DNA from: Pseudomonas orientalis
GTDB lineage: Bacteria; Pseudomonadota; Gammaproteobacteria; Pseudomonadales; Pseudomonadaceae
Direction: 5' to 3'
NCBI RefSeq assembly: GCF_022807995.1
Contig: NZ_CP094351.1
Location: forward strand, 1,085,001-1,149,000
DNA: 64,000 nucleotides
Shown here one piece after another: positions 8,425-17,900 of the stretch. How positions within the stretch are numbered: the stretch's first letter is position 1; every line of letters begins with the position of its first letter. The position numbers were made by a program, and so were the translations under genes. The notes under the pieces were generated by a model that saw only the letters and a program-made list of their open reading frames with translations, did no database searches and was not told the DNA's origin.

Positions 8425-9711
8425 ATGCGTTTGCTTCTGGGTCAGTTGTACGACGTTAGTACTACTCTGGAAATTGAAAAGCATTGTGTGGGAGATGTTC
8501 TGGTTCCGACTTCTCGCCTGGATGCAGACGCGCTGAGTGGCGCTGTTAACTATCTTTTACATAAATTTCCGACCTTGCGCGCGTCGTTCATCTCTAAAAA
8601 TGACGAGTTAAGCATGCGCTTCTGTGATCCTTGCGACCTATTAGCAGATCGCATGTTTCAAGTGCGCCCAGCTGCACGCCACCCCTTGGAACTACGCGAT
8701 CAGTTGGTCAGTTATATCGATGAAGTGCGGGCTTCGATGTCTTTGGACCAACCGCCGCTTTTGCGTTATTGCCTGTTCGATGCGCAGTGCGCAAGCGAAC
8801 AGCGGCTAGTCATCATTTTTAATCACCTGGTATGTGATGGCATCTCCAGTCGTATTATCTGGCGTGAGCTGTCCCGAGCCTATAAGTCGTTACTGGCAGG
8901 CAAAGCCCTGGAGGCCGAGCCTTGCGCGACCTATCAAATTTTTGCCCAAGAGCTTCTGGACAGACACAGGCAACTAGCTCCTGAGCCGTCTGTCGGCATC
9001 CCTTTTGAACCTGGCTCAGGTTTATTGGACAAGCTTACCTATGGTCTGGCTTGCACCTGCACGGTGGCTGAAGTGGTTAGAAAAGAGCGGCGAATATGCG
9101 GAGCTGACTTATCAGCGGTGCGCGCCCATGCGGCTGAGGCTGGAATCGGCTTGTCCGATTTTTTACTGGCGTGTTGGGTACAGTCTTTGGCCAAGGTCCA
9201 GAGCACTGGAAATGTCGGGTTGCTAATGTGGGTCAGTCCCCATTTTGTCGGTGATTGGGCGACGCCTGTCACGGATTTGGTGGGCTCGGTCTCCTTCCCT
9301 CTGCCGGTCACCTTTTCCTTGGACCGTCATCGTTCGTTCACAAAGACGCTTCAATCGGTAGACGAAGAGCTCCGGAGAGGGCTGTCAAACGCGGAAGATT
9401 TCGCCGCGCGCTATTTTGGAGGTGAGAAGCAGTCGGCGCCGACTGTCTTGCCTTGCATCGGATTCAATTTTGTATCCGACCAACGTCCCGGTGCCTCGTT
9501 AATTGGTTACGAGCTAGCGCCTGAGGGCATCCATATTGAGCGCCTTTCACAGGAGCCATTCGAGCTGGCATTGGGGCTGGACATTGAACTCTATGGGCAG
9601 CAGATGCACGTCTCATTAAGTGCGACACCTCGTGTTGCTGCGCGGTTATCAATGGATGAACTGATCGAAGACCTATTGACCTCATTTGAAAAAACGGCCT
9701 GCGAAACTTGA
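8425..9711 (+). CDS. Free-standing NRPS condensation-domain protein
   Basis: 428 aa, the size of a single condensation (C) domain with no carrier or adenylation domain attached. The catalytic motif is NHLVCDG, a variant of HHxxxDG: the first His is Asn, but the catalytic second His and the Asp and Gly remain. A DFLLAC stretch resembles the core of the second C lobe. Such stand-alone domains form amide or ester bonds between carrier-bound or free substrates. Here it could acylate the lone N-terminal ACP of PKS1 (initiation), or release the chain, since no terminal thioesterase domain exists. Ribosome site AGAGGTGG precedes ATG 8425. Confidence 0.8.
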   Translation: MRLLLGQLYDVSTTLEIEKHCVGDVLVPTSRLDADALSGAVNYLLHKFPTLRASFISKNDELSMRFCDPCDLLADRMFQVRPAARHPLELRDQLVSYIDEVRASMSLDQPPLLRYCLFDAQCASEQRLVIIFNHLVCDGISSRIIWRELSRAYKSLLAGKALEAEPCATYQIFAQELLDRHRQLAPEPSVGIPFEPGSGLLDKLTYGLACTCTVAEVVRKERRICGADLSAVRAHAAEAGIGLSDFLLACWVQSLAKVQSTGNVGLLMWVSPHFVGDWATPVTDLVGSVSFPLPVTFSLDRHRSFTKTLQSVDEELRRGLSNAEDFAARYFGGEKQSAPTVLPCIGFNFVSDQRPGASLIGYELAPEGIHIERLSQEPFELALGLDIELYGQQMHVSLSATPRVAARLSMDELIEDLLTSFEKTACET

Positions 9712-9778
9712 TAGTCGAGTAAGCAGATAGGCACTGCCAAGTGACAGGAGCGTCACGGGTTGCGAAAGGGAGTTCTGC

Positions 9779-12700
9779 ATGAGCGAGCCAAGGGAATATT
9801 CACGAGTGCTGGCGCTGATTCTGGAGCAGTTGGCTCTGGTATCGGGTATGGCGCAGGTGCACGAAGATGAGCGTTTGGGAAATATTGCGCTTGATTCGAT
9901 AGAGATTACCGGGCTGGTGGCGAGCCTTGGATTGCAGTTGGGCATGGATCTGGATCCAACCCTGTTCTGGAAATACCCCACGCCCGCAGAGCTGGCTCGG
10001 CACATTGCGGGACACGCCGATGATGTCGAAGTGCCAAGAAGCAGTGGTGACAAAACAGAGCCGCTGGCAATCAGTGGTTTGGCTTGTCGGTTTCCCGGGG
10101 CTATGGATGCCAACGCCTACTGGAGTCTTCTGATTAATGGCCTGAATGCTGTTGGCCCTTTAAACCCCGCTCATTTTTCGGAGGCTCCCGGCAGTCCATG
10201 GCACGTTGACCCTGGCGAGACGGCGGGTTTTTTGAACGAGGTCTCCGCGTTCGATTTTGAACAGTTCGGTATAGGCGCCCACGAAGCGTCTTGTATGGAC
10301 CCTCAGCAGCGGCTGCTCCTGGAGTTGAGTTGGTCGGCACTCGAGCAGGCCGGTATGAGCCCGAAGAAAATCAAGGGGCAGCGCGGCGGGGTATACGTTG
10401 GAGCGATGTGGTCTGACTTTGCTCATCACATCACACCGAGTGAGATGACTGCGCAGAGCGCCACGGGCATGGATACCAGTATTCTTTCGGCCCGACTGTC
10501 CTTCGTACTGGGTTTGAACGGGCCGAGCCTGACGGTAAACACGGCGTGTTCATCTTCCTTGGTGGCACTGCATCTGGCGTGTCAGGCCATCAGGAATAAT
10601 GACTGTGATTTTGCCATTGTCGCCGGGGTCAACCTGCTGCTGGCTGCTCAGAGTTTTGAGGCAATGCGACGTTTTGGCGGCCTGTCAGATACTGGGCTTT
10701 GCCATACCTTCGACGCCGCTGCAGACGGGTATGTCAGGGCCGAGGGCTGCGGTGTACTGATCGTACGTCGGCTATCGCAGGTCTTGATTGAGGCGGGCCC
10801 TGTCTGGGGCGTCATCAGGTCATCGGTTGTCAATAACAATGGCTTTCATGCCAGCCTGACCGCGCCCTCTGTCACTGCCCAACAGCAATTATTACGAGAG
10901 GCTTGTGCCCAGGGCGAGTTGCTGCCTGCCGAGGTACAATATGTAGAAGCCCATGGCACAGGAACAGCGATGGGAGACCCGATTGAAGTCGCAGCGATTT
11001 CAGCGGCTTACTGTCAAGGTGCAGAGCGCACCGAACCTCTTCTGATAGGTTCGGTGAAGACTAATATCGGGCACAGCGAAGCAGCGGCCGGTATGGCGGG
11101 CCTGATCAAAGTACTGCTTGCAATGCGCTATCGCATGATTCCGCCCCATCTCAATTACGAAACATCAAATCCGGCCATCGATTGGCAAAAGCTTGGGCTG
11201 CAACTGGTCACCAGCGCGTTGCCCTGGGAAACCTTCAATCCCACCGCCGGGGTCAGTTCCTTCGGTTTTGGTGGCACGAATGCCCATGTCATCGTCAGTG
11301 AGACATGGCCTTGTGTATCTGATCAGGTCGTCAATCGTATGGCCGTTCGTGAATCGGATTTCAACGCTGCATTGGCACCGTACGCGAATGCGCCGACTAC
11401 TGAAGGCGGCCGCGCGCTCCTGATATTCGCCGGACAGGGCTCGCACTGGCAGGGCATGGGCCGAAGTTACGCGCGTTTGCACCCGCAGTTTAGAAAGACT
11501 GTCACATTGTGTGATCGCCTGGTCCGGCAGCTTGCAGGGTGGTCAGTGGCCGAACGCCTATATGACGATCAGGAAACCTTTACCGATGTGCGCATCGCGT
11601 GGCCATGCCATTTGGTGATGCAGTTGGCCATCAGTGAAGTCTGGTTTGCCAACGGGCTGCAACCCAGCGGGGTTATCGGGCATAGCATTGGAGAAATATC
11701 GGCAGCGCATGTCGCCGGTTTGATTAACTTGGAAGATGCCTTGCGCATTGTTCTGGCGCAGGCCCAATGGGCGCATCTGCACCCGGGCTCCATGGCACTG
11801 GTCAAGCTTGACTGGTCTGCTACCCAAGAACTCCTCGAACAGCGGCAGAGCAGTGCTCGTTGTGCCATCCAGCATTGCGCAAGCGCGACGGTCATCACCG
11901 GCAGTCTGCAGGCCCTGCGCGATGTTGAATCGTATTGCCGTCGGGCAGGTACTCAATTAAGCATGATCAAAAGCACTGTGAGCGTGCATGGGCAAGTCAG
12001 TGGCGCCGATCGCCAGCGGTTGGTCGAGATGCTTGGTGACGTGCCAAGCTCCACCGCGGTCCTGCCATTTTATTCGGGCATACGTGGAGGGGAGCTTTTG
12101 AGCCGTCTGCCTGATGGTTATTGGGGGGATACGATCAGTCGCCCTCTTTATTGGTTTGACGCCTTGCAACAAGCAATCACCGGAAGTGAAGGGGCCCTGG
12201 TGGAAGTAGCCGCGCATTCTGTTCTCAGCCTTAGCCTCAGTGACGCACTCAGCGTGCTGGGGACAGAGCGTGCCGTCCTGATCAGTGGGCGCAAGGGGCA
12301 AGTCGAAAAATTATCCATCGGGCAAGCGTCGCAGCAATGTTCTCAAGCCGATTCGACTGGCGATCCGTGGAACGGTTTGCATCTGTTGTTGCTTTCAGGG
12401 CATTCGATTGATGCCTTGCGTCGCCGCTGCGTGAGTATCGCCCATTGGTTGGGCAGTGAAGACTCCCCCACTTTGGGTGATTGCGCCAAAGCCCTGGTGC
12501 AATGCGCCGACCAATGTCGCTATCGCTTGGCGCTGATCGTGAGCAGTCATGAAGAAGCCATACAGTTTCTGTTTGACAGCGCTGCGCAAGCGGAGTCTGT
12601 CGCCCATGACACCCGTGGCCTTGCGCAAGGTGTATTGGCGATCACCGGCAGCGCGCCATTTGACGAAGAAATGTGTACCTGGCTCAGGCACTTCAATACG

Positions 12701-14947
12701 TTCTTCATTGAATATTCACGCGTGATGTTGGCTGGGCAGGATCAACAGATCGATTCGCCCATGCTGGAGGCCGCCGCCCAGCAAATGGGCTGTATTGCCC
12801 TATTGGCTGAATGGGGCGTGAGTTTCGACCATTACTGCGCTTGCGACAATGGCGCAGGTGTTGTTCAGTTGATAGAACGTCGGATGACGCTCAATGACTT
12901 CGTCTGCGGCGTGGGGTCATCGAGTGCATTCCTTGACTCTTCGATACACGCTGACAAGCAAGGCATTCACATGTCACCGCGCGGTTCGGGCGAACAGCGC
13001 TGTCCGGCACGTATTTTTCTCAAGCTGATCATTCGTTGCTACCTCGCTGGTAAATCTGTTGATCACAGCCCTGGGCGTGAACAACCGTTGCTGACGCTAC
13101 CTGCAATGGTCCAACGGTCCGCTGGGATATCGCCGTCCCTTCATCCTGCCGAAATTGGTGCGCAAAAAACGGCGGCGGCCTATCGGCTCACCTGGGTGAG
13201 AAACGAGACACCAGGCATGTCTCAAGCTGTGCAAAAACTGCTGGTGTTTGCTGACCCTGAGGTGAAGGAGAAATTACAGTCGCAGCAGGCATTTTCAAAC
13301 GCTGCGTGGTGCAATCCGAGTGGTGTCATCCTGGAGGGTGACGCTCAGATAGGGCGAGACGAGCAAGGGGGCAAGCCGGATTTCGCTGTCTTGTTTGATG
13401 GTCATTGCATCGAGACAGTTGTCTTCGTGTGGGAAGCGGACCAGCATCTTGCCGTTCAAAGCCCTGGCCTGGCCACCGCACTCAGGCTTGTGCAGTACGT
13501 CCAATCGATGCCCGGAAAATGTCCGTCCCTTCTGTTCGTTACGCAGGGTGCCCAAGCCGTTGCCGGTAGTGGGGGCGCCAACCCTGACGCTGCGATGGCA
13601 TGGGGGCTGATCCGAACCGCACAGTTGGAGTTGAACAATGTGCATTGTTCATTGATTGACCTTGATCCACCCACCGAGAGCGGTGGGTTGGGTGAGTACG
13701 CAATCGAGGCATTGTGTGCAAGTATCTCTACCCGTCTGGATCAAAGTGCCTGGCGCGAAGGGCACCAGTTCACACCCAGGCTGATCGAGTCAACCGATGC
13801 GGTAGGCGCGAAGCGGCCACCTGAAAACAACCCGACCGGCTTTCACCTGATTACCGGTGGATTAGGTGCGTTGGGCCTGGAGCTGCTGCAGTCTCTGTCC
13901 AGGCAAGGCGAGCGCAGGTTTCTTCTGGTCGGACGCACCCAGCCATCAGCCTATGCAGAGCAAGTTGTTGCCGATCTGCGTGATGCTGGAGCTGACATTC
14001 TGCTGCGTACCGGTGATGTCACATGCCTTGAAAGCTTGAGCGCAATTATTTTTGAAAGTGCTCAGGTACTGGGGCCTCTGACAGCCATTACCCATGCGGC
14101 TGGCGTTTTGCACGCGTGCTCTCTCGCCACCGTCGCCCCTGCGGACTTTGAAGCATCCCTGGCCGCCAAGAAAGTCGGTGCCCTCAATCTACATACCATC
14201 AGCGCCGAGTGGCCGATCCAGCGCTTCGTCCTGGTGTCTTCGATCTCGGCGCTGTTCGGGTTCCCACACCATGCTTCTTATGCGGTTGCGAACGCCTATC
14301 TCGATGGCCTCGTCGGCTATCGTCGTGCGCGCGGGCTTCCGGGCTTGAGCGTGTGCTACGGCCCATTTCAGGACAAAGGGTTGCTGGAAAAACTTGATCC
14401 AGCCCTGGATTTTTCCTGGTTGCAGAAGATGAGCATGTCCGAAGGGCTCGATGTCTTGAATCGTTGTTCCGACGCTCAAGGCGTACTTGCGATCATGCGT
14501 TACAGCGGTCCTGCGGAACTCGGCAACGCCGGATTCGCACCTGTTGCGCAGCGTACGCAATACGTGTTGCAAGAGCGCCAGTCCCAGCTACGTGAAGTTA
14601 TAAGGCGTTTCGTTGCAACGCTGCTGCAAAAGCAGGAGCAGCAGGTACCGCTGGACACTCCGCTTAGTGAGCTGGGAGTCAACTCGTTACTGGGTGTGGA
14701 GGTTCGTAACCGGCTGCAGAATGAGTTGTCCGTGCGAATGCCGGCCACCGTATTGTGGAACTACCCCACCGTTTCTTCTCTTGCCAGTTATCTGGAAACC
14801 CTGCTTTGGCCAGCGTCCACCGTCGCCCAGCCTCCTCCCGTCGAGCCGGTCACTTATGAGGTCGAGGACAGTGAGGATGCATTGATGGCGCAGTTGCTGG
14901 ATGAACTGGCCACGATCAAAAGCACGTACAAAATGGGAGAGTACTGA
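9779..14947 (+). CDS. PKS1: type I polyketide synthase ACP-KS-AT-KR-ACP
   Basis: 1722 aa. An ACP at residues about 5-80 carries the attachment Ser in ALDSIEI. KS: TACSSSL (Cys about 255), EAHGTGT and KTNIGH, all intact. AT: GQGSHW, GHSIGE (about 636); the specificity motif reads VSVHG (about 734), matching neither HAFH (malonyl) nor YASH (methylmalonyl). A second linker-like stretch follows, then KR (TGGLGALG about 1357; catalytic Ser in VSSISALFG, Tyr/Asn in SYAVANAY). The C-terminal ACP has GVNSLLG, Asp replaced by Asn with the Ser kept. The leading ACP suggests this is the loading and first extension protein. Stop overlaps the PKS2 start by 1 nt (TGATG). Confidence 0.92.
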   Translation: MSEPREYSRVLALILEQLALVSGMAQVHEDERLGNIALDSIEITGLVASLGLQLGMDLDPTLFWKYPTPAELARHIAGHADDVEVPRSSGDKTEPLAISGLACRFPGAMDANAYWSLLINGLNAVGPLNPAHFSEAPGSPWHVDPGETAGFLNEVSAFDFEQFGIGAHEASCMDPQQRLLLELSWSALEQAGMSPKKIKGQRGGVYVGAMWSDFAHHITPSEMTAQSATGMDTSILSARLSFVLGLNGPSLTVNTACSSSLVALHLACQAIRNNDCDFAIVAGVNLLLAAQSFEAMRRFGGLSDTGLCHTFDAAADGYVRAEGCGVLIVRRLSQVLIEAGPVWGVIRSSVVNNNGFHASLTAPSVTAQQQLLREACAQGELLPAEVQYVEAHGTGTAMGDPIEVAAISAAYCQGAERTEPLLIGSVKTNIGHSEAAAGMAGLIKVLLAMRYRMIPPHLNYETSNPAIDWQKLGLQLVTSALPWETFNPTAGVSSFGFGGTNAHVIVSETWPCVSDQVVNRMAVRESDFNAALAPYANAPTTEGGRALLIFAGQGSHWQGMGRSYARLHPQFRKTVTLCDRLVRQLAGWSVAERLYDDQETFTDVRIAWPCHLVMQLAISEVWFANGLQPSGVIGHSIGEISAAHVAGLINLEDALRIVLAQAQWAHLHPGSMALVKLDWSATQELLEQRQSSARCAIQHCASATVITGSLQALRDVESYCRRAGTQLSMIKSTVSVHGQVSGADRQRLVEMLGDVPSSTAVLPFYSGIRGGELLSRLPDGYWGDTISRPLYWFDALQQAITGSEGALVEVAAHSVLSLSLSDALSVLGTERAVLISGRKGQVEKLSIGQASQQCSQADSTGDPWNGLHLLLLSGHSIDALRRRCVSIAHWLGSEDSPTLGDCAKALVQCADQCRYRLALIVSSHEEAIQFLFDSAAQAESVAHDTRGLAQGVLAITGSAPFDEEMCTWLRHFNTFFIEYSRVMLAGQDQQIDSPMLEAAAQQMGCIALLAEWGVSFDHYCACDNGAGVVQLIERRMTLNDFVCGVGSSSAFLDSSIHADKQGIHMSPRGSGEQRCPARIFLKLIIRCYLAGKSVDHSPGREQPLLTLPAMVQRSAGISPSLHPAEIGAQKTAAAYRLTWVRNETPGMSQAVQKLLVFADPEVKEKLQSQQAFSNAAWCNPSGVILEGDAQIGRDEQGGKPDFAVLFDGHCIETVVFVWEADQHLAVQSPGLATALRLVQYVQSMPGKCPSLLFVTQGAQAVAGSGGANPDAAMAWGLIRTAQLELNNVHCSLIDLDPPTESGGLGEYAIEALCASISTRLDQSAWREGHQFTPRLIESTDAVGAKRPPENNPTGFHLITGGLGALGLELLQSLSRQGERRFLLVGRTQPSAYAEQVVADLRDAGADILLRTGDVTCLESLSAIIFESAQVLGPLTAITHAAGVLHACSLATVAPADFEASLAAKKVGALNLHTISAEWPIQRFVLVSSISALFGFPHHASYAVANAYLDGLVGYRRARGLPGLSVCYGPFQDKGLLEKLDPALDFSWLQKMSMSEGLDVLNRCSDAQGVLAIMRYSGPAELGNAGFAPVAQRTQYVLQERQSQLREVIRRFVATLLQKQEQQVPLDTPLSELGVNSLLGVEVRNRLQNELSVRMPATVLWNYPTVSSLASYLETLLWPASTVAQPPPVEPVTYEVEDSEDALMAQLLDELATIKSTYKMGEY

Positions 14948-17900
14948 TGGATCAGAAATCAAATGAGCAGTCATCCTCGGCCGTCAAACAGGCTTTGGCT
15001 GCCGTACGTGAACTCAAGCAGGCACTCGAGCGCCAGACCAGTGAACCCATAGCGATTATAGGTGCAGATTGTCGCGTACCCGGTGCCAGCTCACCGCAAG
15101 CCTTATGGACACTGCTGCTTGAGAAGCGTGATGCAATCGTTCCGATTCCAACGGCACGTTGGAACAGCGACGAGCTCTATGATGCAGATCCGCTGGTCGA
15201 GGGAACGGTCGCAACGCGTTGGGCAGGCATCATTGATGCCTTAGCCTTCGATGCCGACTTCTTCGGGATCAGTGCCGAGGAGGCACTTCATATGGACCCA
15301 CAGCAACGGGTTTTCCTCGAAGTGGCATACAAAGCACTGGAGCAGGCGGGCTTGACCAAGGAAAAACTGCGCGGTAGTCGTACCGGTGTCTTTGCAGGAG
15401 TGGTCAACTACAACGACGGGTACGCCAGACAGCTGTTTCAAGACTTCAAGCGAGTCAATGCATTCAGTGGCCCGGGGGTATCCAATAGCGTCCTGGCCGG
15501 GCGCCTGGCCTACTTGTTCGACCTGAAGGGCCCCTGCATCTCCATCGACACGGCATGCTCTTCATCCTTGGTAGCTGTGCACCAGGCTTGCCAGAGCCTG
15601 CGGCTCAAGGAGTGCGAGCAAGCGATCGCCGGTGGGGTCAATATCATTCTTGGGCCGCAGTTTTCTATCGCCACTTCTCGGATGCACTTGATGGCTCCGG
15701 ACGGCCGCTGCAAGCCCTTCGATGATCGTGCCAACGGCATTGTTCGCAGTGACGGTTGCGGCGTAGTAGTACTCAAACGACTCAGTGACGCATTGCGCGA
15801 TAACGATCCCGTCCTGGCAGTTATTCACGGATCAGCCGTGAACCAGGACGGCAAAACCAATGGGATGACTGCGCCAAATGGTCATGCCCAGGAGGAGCTG
15901 ATGCGCCAGGCGTTGTCACAGGCCAAGCTGGGCCCGGACGACCTTGGATATATAGAGGCGCATGGAACGGGAACCAAGCTGGGTGACCCGATAGAAGTGG
16001 CTGCCCTGGACAGAGTACTGGCCTCCCGGATTGATACGCGCGCTTGTAGAGTCGGTTCGCTGAAAGCGAATATCGGGCACTGCGAAGCTGCCGCAGGCAT
16101 CATTTCTTTGATCAAAGTGGTGCTATGCCTGCAACATCGCTGCATTCCCGGGCAGTTGCACCTGGAAAACCTGAACAAACACATGGAGTTCGATGAGCGT
16201 CGAATAGAGTTTCCTCTCGATACCGTACCGTGGCCGATCAGCGAGGAGGGCTCCCAGTACGCAGCAGTCAGCTCTTTCGGATGGTCGGGTACCAATGCGC
16301 AAGTCGTACTGGGCCGTGCACCAAAAAACGCACGGGGCAGTGCGATCCCGGATTTTTCAAGGATCGTCCCTATGTCGGGATCGACGCTTTCTGCATTGCG
16401 AGAGCGAGCCGAGGAACTGGCAATGAGCCTGGAACAGGCGCCTGCCGATCGGCCACTGCAACTGGATATCCCGAGCCTGGTTGAGCAGGCAAAGCCGAAT
16501 GGTTTTAGAAAAGCCTTTATCGTCGAGGGGGCCGCACCACTGCTTGATTCATTGCAGCAGTGGATAGCTCAAGGGTGCCCCGCTTCAGGTGTCGGCAATG
16601 GTCTGGCGGTGGTGTTTTCCGGGCAGGGCGCTCAGTGGCCGGGTATGGTCGACGACTTGCCGGGGCTGGAGCCTGCGTTCAAAGCAAAGATGCAGGAATG
16701 CGAGGAGATCATCCAACAGGTTGCAGGCTGGTCACTGATCGATACCATCTCCAGGCATACCGAGGCGGACCTCAGTCGTACGGAGCTGGCGCAGCCTTGT
16801 ATCGTGTCCATTCAGGTCTCATTGTTTGAAATGCTCAAGGCATGGGGTGCGCAACCCACGGCGGTGATGGGCCATAGCGTGGGAGAGTTTTCCGCTGCTT
16901 GCTGCGCAGGAATTATTGACCTGAAAGAAACGTTGACCGCCGTAATTCATCGCGGGCGTTGTATGGAGAAGCTGCGCGATCAAGGTCGGATGTATGCCGC
17001 ATTGGCCTCTGAACACATCGTCCGTGACTTACTGGGCGAACGAGAGGATGCCACGATATCGGCGATCAACAGCCCCACGACCGTTATCATTTCCGTGACA
17101 GCAGAGGGCGCCGAGGCATTGCTCGCGGCGTTCGCGGTGGCAGAGCTGGAACTCATTCCGGTCAATGCCCATTACCCTTTCCACTGTCCGTTGATGCAAG
17201 GATTGTCCGCTGAACTGAAAGAAGGGTTTGCCCGCCTCCGACATCGACCGGCCTCCCTGGCCTTCGTGTCTTCGAGTACCGGCCTGCCGATACACGCCGA
17301 AGTGCTGGATGCCGACTACTGGGTGCATAACGCGGTACTGCCCGTGCGTTTTGAACAGGCTGTCACAAGTCTTGCCAACCTGGGAGCCGATACTTTCGTC
17401 GAGGTCGGTCCTCATGCTTCGCTTGTGCAACACATAAAGGGGGCTCTTGCGCGGCATAAACGACCCGTACGAGCGATGGCTACGCTCAACAAAAACCGAT
17501 CACCCTCCCAGGGTTTGGAACAATTGAAGATCGGACTGTACGAGGCGGGTCAGAACCTGGTACCGGTTGCGTTCGGCCTGAGGGTGAGTCGTGAGTGGCA
17601 ACACCGGAACTTTAACTTGCCTGGGGGGGCGGCACCGCTGCATGGTTCCACTGGCCATTTGAAGGGAAAATTGGCCAAAGGTACGTCCCGACTCGCTTTA
17701 CGTGCGCAATGGGGGGCAGGCTCCAGTCCGTTGCTGGGCGATCACTGCATGTTTGACAGCGTAGTGGTGCCTGGAGCCGCTCACCTGTGTGTGTTGCTGA
17801 GCCACGCAATCGAAGACCTAGGCATGCATGCGCCGCAGTTGAATGATGTCGCATTTATACGACCGCTGTTGATGGCCCGTGAGGATCACGCGGCGGTCCA

